NCBI GenBank assembly: GCA_905236295.1
Contig: CAJOQF010000348.1
Coordinates: 1 to 5,037 of the forward strand
DNA from: an uncultured Eubacterium sp.
Lineage (GTDB): Bacteria; Bacillota; Clostridia; Lachnospirales; Lachnospiraceae
Direction of reading: 5' to 3'
DNA length: 5,037 nt
The position numbers and the translations under genes are program-made. This document shows, piece by piece, positions 1-5,037 of this stretch (its first letter is position 1; each line of letters begins with the position of its first letter). The notes below the pieces were generated by a model that made no database searches, was not told where the DNA came from, and saw only the letters and a list, made by a program, of their open reading frames with translations.

Positions 1-532
1 CCGCGCCCGTCGAAGAGTCATCCATCGCCGTCTCCCCCACCGCCAACAGATCATCGAGCGCAGCAAAATCCCCGGCGTCGAAATCAGCCGTCGGATCAGC
101 TCCTGAGTCTGTCAAAGGAGCATCCTGCGAAACTCCCGGTTCCTCACCGGCAAGTGCCATCGCAACTCCAAGTGCCGACTCAAGATCTTCTCCCCCAAAT
201 CCGCCGTCAGCAGCCGGAGGCTCCTTAGAGGCATCTTCTTCTCCAAAAAGAGTAGAGAAGTCCTCTGCAAAAGACTCCTCTGACTCAATATCCGGAACCA
301 CTTCCTCCAGTGATTCCTCCTCCCCGAACATCTCACGTTCAAAGTCCTTGAGGAATTCATCATCCTCGTCGCCCATGAAGTCGTCGATATCATCTTCATC
401 GCCGAAATCTGTGAAGTCCTCAAGTTCCCTTGATATGATCGCGCGATTAACGTCGGATTTTTTATTCAATTCTTTCTTGTAGTCCGTCACGGACTGCAAG
501 AGATTATCAAGATAATCCTCGTTCTTACTCAC
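1..532 (-). CDS. Very acidic protein of unknown function, N-terminal 177 residues (cut by left edge)
   Basis: I do not recognise this protein. The frame is open from a GTG at 532-530 to the left edge. GTG is chosen because GGAGAG lies 9 nt upstream and no earlier start exists between it and the cheV stop. The N-terminus begins MSKNEDYLDNLLQSV and looks helical and mixed-charge up to about residue 35. It is followed by dense Asp/Glu clusters at residues 38-100 (for example DEDDIDDFMGDEDDEF), then an Ala/Gly/Asp/Pro-rich stretch. I count 56 Asp+Glu and 10 Lys+Arg in 177 residues, with no basic residue after Lys103. There is no signal peptide or membrane segment in the visible part, so it looks cytoplasmic and probably disordered. 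GC content rises toward the left edge. The 14-nt gap to cheV, with the ribosome site overlapping the cheV TAG, suggests co-translation with cheV. A role in chemotaxis is only a guess from that context. Confidence 0.82.
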   Translation of the reverse strand, partial: MSKNEDYLDNLLQSVTDYKKELNKKSDVNRAIISRELEDFTDFGDEDDIDDFMGDEDDEFLKDFEREMFGEEESLEEVVPDIESEESFAEDFSTLFGEEDASKEPPAADGGFGGEDLESALGVAMALAGEEPGVSQDAPLTDSGADPTADFDAGDFAALDDLLAVGETAMDDSSTGA

Positions 533-540
533 TGTGAGTA
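526..540. repeat. 15-bp inverted repeat over the GTG start of the acidic gene
   Basis: On the minus strand TACTCAC-A-GTGAGTA is a perfect 7-bp inverted repeat with a 1-base centre. Its right arm starts with the GTG start codon. In RNA only the outer 5 bp could pair, around a 5-base loop. It could be a weak start-site hairpin or chance. Confidence 0.4.
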
Positions 541-541
541 T

Positions 542-547
542 CTCTCC
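542..547 (-). promoter_or_regulatory. Ribosome binding site overlapping the cheV stop codon
   Basis: GGAGAG (minus strand) begins on the last base of the cheV TAG stop and sits 9 nt before the GTG of the acidic gene. This overlap decides the GTG start and suggests translational coupling: ribosomes ending cheV are well placed to restart on the next gene. Confidence 0.75.
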
Positions 548-1452
548 TACTGTACTGTGATTCCAATGAGTTTATCGATAGCAGCAACAAGCTGTCCGAT
601 CTCAGGCTTGGAAAGCTGTGCATCCGCTCCGAGCTGCTCACCCTTACGGCGCATCTCCTCATTGACAAGAGATGAGAATATGATAAGCGGAATATGCTTG
701 ATCTCATCATCCTCTTTGGAGAGTTTTGTAAGTCTGTGTCCGTCCATGATAGGCATCTCGATATCGGTGATGATACAACTTACCTTCGCGTGAAGGTTGC
801 CTGACTGTTTGAACTCAAGAAGCTTGTTCCATGCTTCCTGACCGTTCTGACATACGATAATATTTGTGTAACCCGCCTTCTTTATGCAGTCAACGATAAG
901 CTTTGAAAGAAGCGGTGAATCCTCTGCGATAAGAATCGGGAGATCGCATCTGTCTCTGGCTCCGAGATCCTCGATATCAGACATCTTAAGACCTGTCTCC
1001 GGGCTGATGTCAGTAACTATCTTCTCGAAGTCAAGAATAACGATAAGCTTTTCATCGAACTTGACAATACCGGTTGACACGCCCTTTTCTCCGATATTTA
1101 TGGAGTTGTCCGGCTTTATGATGTCATTCCATGAAACGCGGTGAATACCTACTACCTGATCTACATGGAATGCTATGTTAAGCTGGTTGAAATTGGTGAT
1201 GATAAACAATCCACCCGGCTCTGATGCCCCGAGCTCCAATGCTGCTCTGAGGTCGATAACAGTGATCATTGTATCACGCGGCATAAAAATACCTTCTATG
1301 CACGGATGCGCATTAGGTATGGGAGTGATCGGCATATACTGCAGTATCTCCCTGATCTTCGCAACGTTAATACCGTAATGGTTGTCACCAATGGTAAACT
1401 CTAAAACTTCCAGCTCATTAGTTCCGTTTTCAAGCAAAATATTGGTATCCAT
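547..1452 (-). CDS. cheV: Chemotaxis coupling protein CheV (CheW domain + receiver domain)
   Basis: The 301-residue product has the usual CheV length and order. A CheW-like coupling domain occupies about residues 14-150 (EFTIGDNHYGINVAKIREIL, later FIITNFNQLNIAFHVDQVVGIHRV), and a response-regulator receiver domain about 171-298. The receiver keeps the acidic pair E177/D178, the phospho-acceptor D230 (IITDIEMPIMDG), the switch residue S260 and K282 (LSKPE), so it should be phosphorylatable. CheV proteins link chemoreceptors to the kinase CheA, and their phosphorylation by CheA contributes to adaptation (known in Bacillus subtilis). The ATG at 1452 is chosen over a GTG at 1467 because GGAGG lies 7 nt before it, inside the longer version's codons. 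The next gene starts 14 nt downstream. No cheA, cheW or receptor gene is in the window, so this is cheV away from a visible che cluster. The CheV call is firm. Confidence 0.96.
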   Translation of the reverse strand: MDTNILLENGTNELEVLEFTIGDNHYGINVAKIREILQYMPITPIPNAHPCIEGIFMPRDTMITVIDLRAALELGASEPGGLFIITNFNQLNIAFHVDQVVGIHRVSWNDIIKPDNSINIGEKGVSTGIVKFDEKLIVILDFEKIVTDISPETGLKMSDIEDLGARDRCDLPILIAEDSPLLSKLIVDCIKKAGYTNIIVCQNGQEAWNKLLEFKQSGNLHAKVSCIITDIEMPIMDGHRLTKLSKEDDEIKHIPLIIFSSLVNEEMRRKGEQLGADAQLSKPEIGQLVAAIDKLIGITVQ

Positions 1453-1465
1453 AAAATCTCCTCCC

Positions 1466-1484
1466 ACCTTTCCGACAAAAAGGT
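1466..1484 (-). promoter_or_regulatory. Hairpin in cheV leader, next to its ribosome site
   Basis: On the minus strand ACCTTT-N7-AAAGGT can form a 6-bp stem with a 7-base loop (TTGTCGG). It ends 1 nt before the GGAGGAGA ribosome site of cheV. It lies inside the predicted leader of about 44 nt. It could influence ribosome access or mRNA stability; no function is shown by the sequence alone. Confidence 0.35.
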
Positions 1485-1502
1485 ATCCTAAAAATATTTA
1501 TA

Positions 1503-1531
1503 ATTATATCACATTTTAATATTATCTACAA
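1503..1531 (-). promoter_or_regulatory. Predicted extended -10 promoter for cheV
   Basis: The minus strand carries TGATATAAT (1511-1503), a consensus TATAAT with the extended TGn element. A weak -35, TTGTAG (1531-1526, three of six consensus bases), is spaced by 17 bp. The start of transcription would be near 1496, giving a leader of about 44 nt before the ATG at 1452. The strong extended -10 can compensate for the poor -35. The -35 falls on the last codons and stop of the upstream lipoprotein gene. Confidence 0.65.
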
Positions 1532-1547
1532 TAGTTTTGTTGTAGAT
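1524..1547 (-). repeat. 8-bp inverted repeat across the lipoprotein stop codon
   Basis: ATCTACAA-N8-TTGTAGAT is a perfect 8-bp inverted repeat with an 8-base loop. One arm contains the TAG stop of the lipoprotein gene and the -35 candidate for cheV. As RNA it is an A/U-rich hairpin without a following U-run (AATATTAAAA follows), so it is a poor intrinsic terminator. As DNA it could be an operator. Confidence 0.5.
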
Positions 1548-2326
1548 GAATTGTCATTCATCGTGACGTTCAGAAGCAAAGAATTTATCTTTTTCGCAGC
1601 ATCCTTGTTCACTTCAAAAATAAGCTTCTTAGACTTTGATTTGCCACTCCCGACCGTTTCCGACATAGTCGAAAAATCAGATAGTAACAGCGTTGTCTGC
1701 GACATGGCATTCGTCTCATCGTTTATCGTGAGCTTAAACCTCGGCATAGCCTTTGCTATATTGACTTTTTTAGGCTTGTCTGTGGTGTTTTTAACTTTAA
1801 GATTTATTATAACGTAGGTCTTGCCCTCTGCAGCAGACATGCCGAAATATGTGCTCTCGGTGATATCCTCGCTGACGTCGTAGTCCTTGTAATCCACTTC
1901 GACCCCATCTATACCGACAGCCTCGGTGAGCGTGACATAGGTTTCCTGCGGCGGTTCTTCGGCGGAATCATCTCCGGATTGTGAGTTTTGAGCATCCGGC
2001 TCGTCGGACGAACCATCTCCGTTTTGATTCTCAGTCTGCGGCGAAGTCGTCGGATCGGAATTCTGATCCGACGAAGACCCCTGCTCAGGCTGTGTGCCCT
2101 CTCCGGTCTGTGAATTGTCAGCTTCCTCGGTTTTTTCTTCCTCTTCTATCTTGGAAGGCGTAACCAGGGATTTGACCTCGTATTTATTGAATTTACTGAT
2201 CGCATGAGCCGAATATACAGCTATCGTATTCATTTCGTCTTCCGTCAGAGCATACATCTCTGTACAGCCTGTCAGAGCAAATACTATAAGCGCAATAGCG
2301 GCTATAAAGACACACTTTTTCTTCAT
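1526..2326 (-). CDS. Secreted lipoprotein with acidic linker and DUF4352-like C-terminal domain
   Basis: The 266-residue product has a classic lipoprotein signal: MKKK, a hydrophobic core at residues 5-18 and the lipobox LTGC with Cys21 as the lipid anchor. It should therefore sit on the outer face of the cytoplasmic membrane. Residues 22-57 form a short helical segment (ALTEDEMNTIAVYSAHAISKF) that resembles the N-termini of other Clostridia lipoproteins, from memory. Residues 58-130 are a low-complexity linker rich in Glu, Asp, Ser, Gln, Gly, Pro and Thr. Residues 133-262 look like a DUF4352/telokin-like beta-sandwich, the best match being TYVIINLKVKNTTDKPKKVNI. The ligand and function are unknown for this family. 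GGAGG lies 8 nt before the ATG. The gene starts 65 nt after the kinase stop, so it may share the two-component transcript or use its own promoter. The linker contains a strong palindrome at 2047-2074. Confidence 0.9.
   Translation of the reverse strand: MKKKCVFIAAIALIVFALTGCTEMYALTEDEMNTIAVYSAHAISKFNKYEVKSLVTPSKIEEEEKTEEADNSQTGEGTQPEQGSSSDQNSDPTTSPQTENQNGDGSSDEPDAQNSQSGDDSAEEPPQETYVTLTEAVGIDGVEVDYKDYDVSEDITESTYFGMSAAEGKTYVIINLKVKNTTDKPKKVNIAKAMPRFKLTINDETNAMSQTTLLLSDFSTMSETVGSGKSKSKKLIFEVNKDAAKKINSLLLNVTMNDNSSTTKLL
2047..2074. repeat. 28-bp near-perfect palindrome inside the lipoprotein linker
   Basis: TCGTCGGATC and GATCCGACGA are perfect 10-bp inverted arms around an 8-base centre that itself contains GAATTC; only one pair of the 28 bases breaks symmetry. 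It encodes roughly residues 85-93 (SDQNSDPTT). An 8-base copy of the arm, TCGTCGGA, recurs at 2001-2008 within a second, imperfect inverted repeat (1998-2014). Confidence 0.7.
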
Positions 2327-2364
2327 TTACGCGACCTCCGATTTTAGTTTATCATTATTTAAGT

Positions 2365-2372
2365 ATATCGGC
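2365..2372 (-). promoter_or_regulatory. Sigma-28 (SigD/FliA)-type -10 element upstream of the lipoprotein gene
   Basis: GCCGATAT on the minus strand matches the -10 consensus for the motility sigma factor exactly. It lies about 38 nt before the lipoprotein ATG, which would leave a leader near 30 nt. No good TAAA -35 is present at 14-16 bp upstream (that stretch is T-rich and includes the kinase stop), so the call rests on the -10 alone. An overlapping sigma-A reading (TATACT, 2368-2363 region) is possible but also lacks a -35. Confidence 0.4.
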
Positions 2373-2391
2373 AAGAAAAAAGATGAAATCA

Positions 2392-3873
2392 TCAGACATT
2401 TTTGTCCAATTCAAACCAAAATCTGACTCCATCGGAACAATTTTCCACTCCGCACTCTTTTTTATGCGCTTCCATTATCGCCTTCACGATGGAAAGACCA
2501 ATGCCGTTTCCGCCGTATTCCCTGGTTCTCGCCTTGTCAACCTTGTAGAATTTGACCCAGATATTGTCAATATCCTCCTCCGGGATCTGCTCTCCCGTAT
2601 TGAACACCGACACCCTCAGAATATCACCCTTGTCTTCAAAGGATATCTCTATTTTCATCTCCCCCGATACATGGTTTACGGCATTCGAGAAATAATTTGT
2701 AAACACTTCCTCTATCATGAATTCATCACCCCATACGAAGTAATTCTTTTCTTCATTGAAGGTGACGGTTGCGCCCTTGTTTTCCGCGAGGAGAGCCGAA
2801 GATGACAGAATATTCTTTACAAATTCGGTGATGTTAAATCGCTTGATCTCGGCAATATTCCCACCAAACTCCAGCTGATTCAGATTCAGAAGCCTTCTGA
2901 CCATGCGGTTCATCTTTACCGCCTCGTCCATTATCACGTCACAGTAATAATCCCTGGTCTCCTTATCCTCATCGCCAAACTCCTTAAGCCCCTCCGCATA
3001 GCCCTCGATCAGGGCGATCGGAGTCTTGAGTTCGTGAGAAACATTCGAGATGAAATCCTTTCTCATCTCATCGATCTCGGTCTTCTTTTCTATATCCTTT
3101 GTCAACTCGAGGTTTGCGCTTTTCAGCTCACTGATGGAAGCCTCAAGTTTTTCAGACATCTCATTCATATGTTCGCCCAGCATGTCCATCTCATTTACGC
3201 TCGACTTATTGTTTACATACTTTGCCTCAAAATCGAGCTCTGCCATGCGTTTGGAGAGCTTCATCATATAAAGGACCGGAGCCGTTATGCTCCTTCCAAT
3301 GATCGCAGACGCAATCGCAGCTACCAGAACCGAAATAAAACCCGTGTACAGAAGGAATCGGCTCGATATTGCCGAGCTGTCCTCGATCGCTCCTATAGAA
3401 GATCTGATGAATATGATATTTCCATCGTCAACATTTCCCCACAGCACTATATACTCACCGCCGAGTCTGTCATCCTTTGTCCTTGCGATAGTGTAATATT
3501 CCGTCTGATCCATTATAGCCTGTGACTCCTCATCGAACGCAAATATGGACCTAAACAGCTGATCTTTGAGATTTTCCGCGCTGCTCGAAGATGAGCGCAT
3601 TATGACTCCGTCCGACGTGATGACCTCTATATCGAGATTTCCATTGGATGCGATAGTCTCAAAATTTACATCAAACCTGTCCGAATACAGTATTTCTTTC
3701 TTGCTCGCATCATTGATCTCCTCAAATGTATTTGCAAGCTGAGTCTGCTTTTTCATCATATAAAAACTGACCAAAAAAACCGAATTCAAAAAGAGGCACA
3801 GAAGAACTGTGCCCGCTACGATCGCGATCGTTATTGCAATTACCTGTTTCCTGACCGATACTTTTCTTTTCAA
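2392..3873 (-). CDS. Membrane sensor histidine kinase (HAMP-HisKA-HATPase), partner of the adjacent OmpR-type regulator
   Basis: The 493-residue kinase would sense an extracellular cue, autophosphorylate on His280 and pass the phosphate to the adjacent regulator. Order: TM1 at about 11-39; extracytoplasmic sensor at about 40-171 with no recognised fold; TM2 at about 172-193; HAMP at about 194-247; short coiled coil; HisKA with FISNVSHELKTPIALIEGY; and HATPase_c with N-box residues N393/N397, a glycine box GGNGIGLSIVK (454-464) and FYKVDKAR between. The usual Asp of the DxGxG box is replaced: the sequence reads FNTGEQIP, as in other VanS-like kinases known to me. The start is TTG, chosen because GAGG lies 8 nt before it inside the last regulator codons and no ATG lies nearby in frame. 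The 3-nt gap to the regulator stop implies translational coupling. The signal is unknown; cell-envelope stress is a plausible but unproven input. Confidence 0.95.
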   Translation of the reverse strand: MKRKVSVRKQVIAITIAIVAGTVLLCLFLNSVFLVSFYMMKKQTQLANTFEEINDASKKEILYSDRFDVNFETIASNGNLDIEVITSDGVIMRSSSSSAENLKDQLFRSIFAFDEESQAIMDQTEYYTIARTKDDRLGGEYIVLWGNVDDGNIIFIRSSIGAIEDSSAISSRFLLYTGFISVLVAAIASAIIGRSITAPVLYMMKLSKRMAELDFEAKYVNNKSSVNEMDMLGEHMNEMSEKLEASISELKSANLELTKDIEKKTEIDEMRKDFISNVSHELKTPIALIEGYAEGLKEFGDEDKETRDYYCDVIMDEAVKMNRMVRRLLNLNQLEFGGNIAEIKRFNITEFVKNILSSSALLAENKGATVTFNEEKNYFVWGDEFMIEEVFTNYFSNAVNHVSGEMKIEISFEDKGDILRVSVFNTGEQIPEEDIDNIWVKFYKVDKARTREYGGNGIGLSIVKAIMEAHKKECGVENCSDGVRFWFELDKNV

Positions 3874-3876
3874 CCC

Positions 3877-4545
3877 TTAAACCTCAAACTTATATCCGAT
3901 CCCCCAGATCGTCTTAATGTAGTTTCCTTTTTCTCCAAGCTTGCTTCGAAGCTTTTTGACGTGGGTGTCTATGGTTCTGGCGTCGCCAAAATAGTCATAG
4001 TTCCACACATTGTTAAGTATTTTCTCCCTTGAAAGGGCAATTCCCTCGTTCTCCGTAAAATACACGAGCAGTTCAAATTCTTTGAAGCTCAGGTCGATAT
4101 TCTTGCCGTCCACGCTGACCTGATGGGCGGACTTATCGATCACTATGCCTCCGATCTCAATACGCGAAACTTCATTTTCGCCTACACTTCTTCGAATCAC
4201 CGCCTCTACCCTTGCCATAAGGATTTTGGGTGAGAAAGGTTTTGTGATATACTCGTCCGCCCCAAGCTCAAATCCTCCGAGCTCGTCATTCTCCTCACTC
4301 TTTGCGGTGAGCATGATAACCGGGACATCCGAACTTTCGCGGATCTCACTCAAGACATCAAACCCGCTTCTTTTAGGCATCATGACATCAAGGATTATCA
4401 GATCGATATCCTTGTCGTCATAGAAAACATCGATGGCCTCCTCTCCGTTTGAAGCCTCGACAACCTCATAATTATATCTGACAAGAAAGTCCTTTACGAG
4501 CTTTCTCATTCTGCTTTCGTCATCTACTACCAGTATTTTTTGCAT
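3877..4545 (-). CDS. OmpR/PhoB-family response regulator
   Basis: The 222-residue DNA-binding regulator would be phosphorylated by the kinase encoded immediately downstream. The receiver domain (1-118) keeps the acidic pocket D8/D9, the phospho-acceptor D53 (LIILDVMMPKRSGFDVL), T80 (VIMLTA) and K102 (ITKPFSP). The winged-helix effector domain (about 128-220) has the typical recognition-helix and wing signature ARTIDTHVKKLRSKL and TIWGIGYKFEV. Length is normal for the family. The ATG at 4545 is preferred to an ATG at 4554, because AAAAGGA lies 8 nt before the former but abuts the latter; other genes here use 7-9 nt spacing. It is the first gene of a two-gene operon, with direct repeats upstream that may be its own binding sites. 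The target genes are unknown, though the lipoprotein downstream is a natural candidate. Confidence 0.96.
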   Translation of the reverse strand: MQKILVVDDESRMRKLVKDFLVRYNYEVVEASNGEEAIDVFYDDKDIDLIILDVMMPKRSGFDVLSEIRESSDVPVIMLTAKSEENDELGGFELGADEYITKPFSPKILMARVEAVIRRSVGENEVSRIEIGGIVIDKSAHQVSVDGKNIDLSFKEFELLVYFTENEGIALSREKILNNVWNYDYFGDARTIDTHVKKLRSKLGEKGNYIKTIWGIGYKFEV

Positions 4546-4569
4546 AACAACCATCCTTTTCGCCGCGCG

Positions 4570-4577
4570 ATCATGAT
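4570..4577. repeat. 8-bp palindrome in regulator leader
   Basis: ATCATGAT is a perfect palindrome lying 24 nt before the regulator ATG. Flanking GCGC blocks (4565-4568 and 4581-4584) could extend it into a bulged leader hairpin. It may be chance; no function is assigned. Confidence 0.3.
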
Positions 4578-4631
4578 TATGCGCTGCTTAAACTCTCCCA
4601 TATAACACATTCAAACTTTTCTGATATCTGC

Positions 4632-4660
4632 ATTATACACGGAATTTATGTGCAAACTGT
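4632..4660 (-). promoter_or_regulatory. Predicted promoter for the two-component operon
   Basis: A perfect TATAAT (4637-4632, minus strand) is the -10. At 17 bp the -35 position reads ACAGTT, a poor match to TTGACA, and there is no extended TGn. Transcription would start near 4625, giving a leader of about 80 nt. A strong -10 with a poor -35 is typical of promoters that need an activator, which fits the direct repeats just upstream. Confidence 0.5.
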
Positions 4661-4685
4661 GTTTAGCGAGTGTCCTATGTGTTTA
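4658..4685 (-). promoter_or_regulatory. Two TAAACACA direct repeats 20 bp apart: candidate regulator binding site
   Basis: TAAACACA occurs at 4685-4678 and again at 4665-4658 on the minus strand, a spacing of exactly two helical turns. Between them, GGACAC repeats the ACAC core about 10 bp on, and TTGCACA follows the second copy. The array overlaps the poor -35 of the predicted operon promoter. OmpR/PhoB-type regulators bind tandem direct half-sites at 10-11 bp steps, so this may be an autoregulatory site. The first copy shares its TAA with the stop codon of the upstream gene. Confidence 0.45.
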
Positions 4686-5036
4686 CTGATCATTCTGAGT
4701 GTTTCCTATATTGTATTTTTGCTCATACTCTTCAATGGTTTTCTCACGCTCAACGAGTTCCTGCTCCCAGTCTTCATATTCATTTATGATCTTGTTTCTG
4801 TAGTTTAGGACCGTGACCGTCTCGCCTTTTGAGCTTATCACCATCATCGCGACAATCGCCGCCGCAAGTATCAGGGCTATAAGCAGGGTCAGAAAGAATC
4901 TTCGCCTGCTCATCACAAGCTCTCTTTTTGTGGTTTTCAGCTTTTCTTTTATCTCTTTTTCACTCGGTCCGTTATCCTCCCTGACGACAGCGCAGTTTTT
5001 GACAGGAAAAGTCTTGAGTCCCTCCTGATCGATGCC
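4683..5036 (-). CDS. Single-pass membrane protein with charged helical C-terminal tail, C-terminal part (cut by right edge)
   Basis: I do not recognise this protein. The frame is open from the right edge to a TAA at 4685-4683, giving 117 visible residues. Residues 1-46 are polar and basic toward the end (EKEIKEKLKTTKRELVMSRRR) and look cytoplasmic. Residues 47-69 form one strong membrane helix (FFLTLLIALILAAAIVAMMV). Residues 70-117 are a highly charged, Glu/Lys-rich stretch that probably forms a helix or short coiled coil outside the cell (EYEDWEQELVEREKTIEEYEQ). An internal start is possible: an ATG at 4913 is preceded by AGAGAG at 6 nt, which would give a small 76-residue protein. I prefer the longer reading because the upstream frame stays open and well-coded to the edge and that ribosome site is weaker than the others here. 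It lies 137 nt before the regulator ATG, with the operon promoter in between. Confidence 0.65.
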   Translation of the reverse strand, partial: GIDQEGLKTFPVKNCAVVREDNGPSEKEIKEKLKTTKRELVMSRRRFFLTLLIALILAAAIVAMMVISSKGETVTVLNYRNKIINEYEDWEQELVEREKTIEEYEQKYNIGNTQNDQ

Positions 5037-5037
5037 G

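Noticed and set aside
112..423. Minus-strand reading frame of 103 residues starting with ATG
   Set aside because: It is an out-of-frame shadow of the acidic gene. The GTG-started frame through the same bases stays open from 532 to the edge, has a ribosome site and consistent composition.
1453..1467. Longer cheV start at a GTG (MGGDF...)
   Set aside because: Those codons are the GGAGG ribosome site itself, which is placed ideally for the ATG at 1452.
2376..2393. Possible terminator after the kinase gene (GATG-ATTT-CATC then six T on the minus strand)
   Set aside because: The stem is only 4-5 bp and A/T-rich, too weak for an intrinsic terminator; at most some attenuation between kinase and lipoprotein.
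2383..2805. Plus-strand open frame of 140 residues
   Set aside because: It is antisense to the ATPase domain of the kinase, lacks recognisable motifs, and the minus strand has a fully motif-supported gene.
3034..3525. Plus-strand open frame of 163 residues
   Set aside because: It is antisense to the kinase HAMP and sensor region, with an ordinary Cys/His/Arg/Ile-rich shadow composition and no domain signature.
4546..4554. Longer regulator start at ATG 4554
   Set aside because: The AAAAGG ribosome site would touch this start, whereas it has an 8-nt spacing to the ATG at 4545, and the family begins with the MQKILVVDDE pattern.
1..5037. Mobile elements, CRISPR arrays, tRNA or rRNA genes, prophage parts
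   Set aside because: I looked for transposase motifs, regularly spaced repeats and conserved RNA signatures and found none; genes are collinear and tightly packed.

Overview
The window reads as an ordinary stretch of chromosome from a motile, low-to-mid GC Gram-positive bacterium of the Clostridia, most likely Lachnospiraceae-like. The evidence is strong GGAGG-type ribosome sites, GTG and TTG starts, a CheV-type chemotaxis protein, a lipoprotein with a DUF4352-like domain, and an OmpR/VanS-type two-component pair. This placement comes from protein style only; no marker gene is present.

All six recognisable genes lie on the minus strand, so transcription runs from the right edge to the left edge. 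From right to left they are: (1) the C-terminal part of a single-pass membrane protein with a charged helical tail (4683-5036, cut by the right edge); (2) a 128-161 bp control region with a TATAAT box and two perfect TAAACACA direct repeats 20 bp apart; (3) an OmpR-family response regulator (3877-4545); (4) its cognate membrane histidine kinase (2392-3873, TTG start, 3 nt after the regulator); (5) a secreted lipoprotein with an acidic low-complexity linker and a C-terminal DUF4352-like domain (1526-2326); (6) cheV, a CheW-receiver fusion (547-1452); and (7) the N-terminal 177 residues of a very acidic protein of unknown function (1-532, cut by the left edge), whose ribosome site overlaps the cheV stop codon.

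Likely transcription units, by inference: regulator and kinase form one operon behind the repeat-bearing promoter. The lipoprotein may be read through from that operon or from its own promoter, since an exact sigma-28-type -10 (GCCGATAT) sits upstream of it. cheV and the acidic gene form a coupled pair behind an extended -10 promoter. The kinase and lipoprotein both act at the cell surface and may share a signal, while CheV ties the left half to chemotaxis. No mobile element, RNA gene, CRISPR array or strong intrinsic terminator was seen. No clearly new system is evident; the best leads are the control sites and the two cut, unrecognised proteins.
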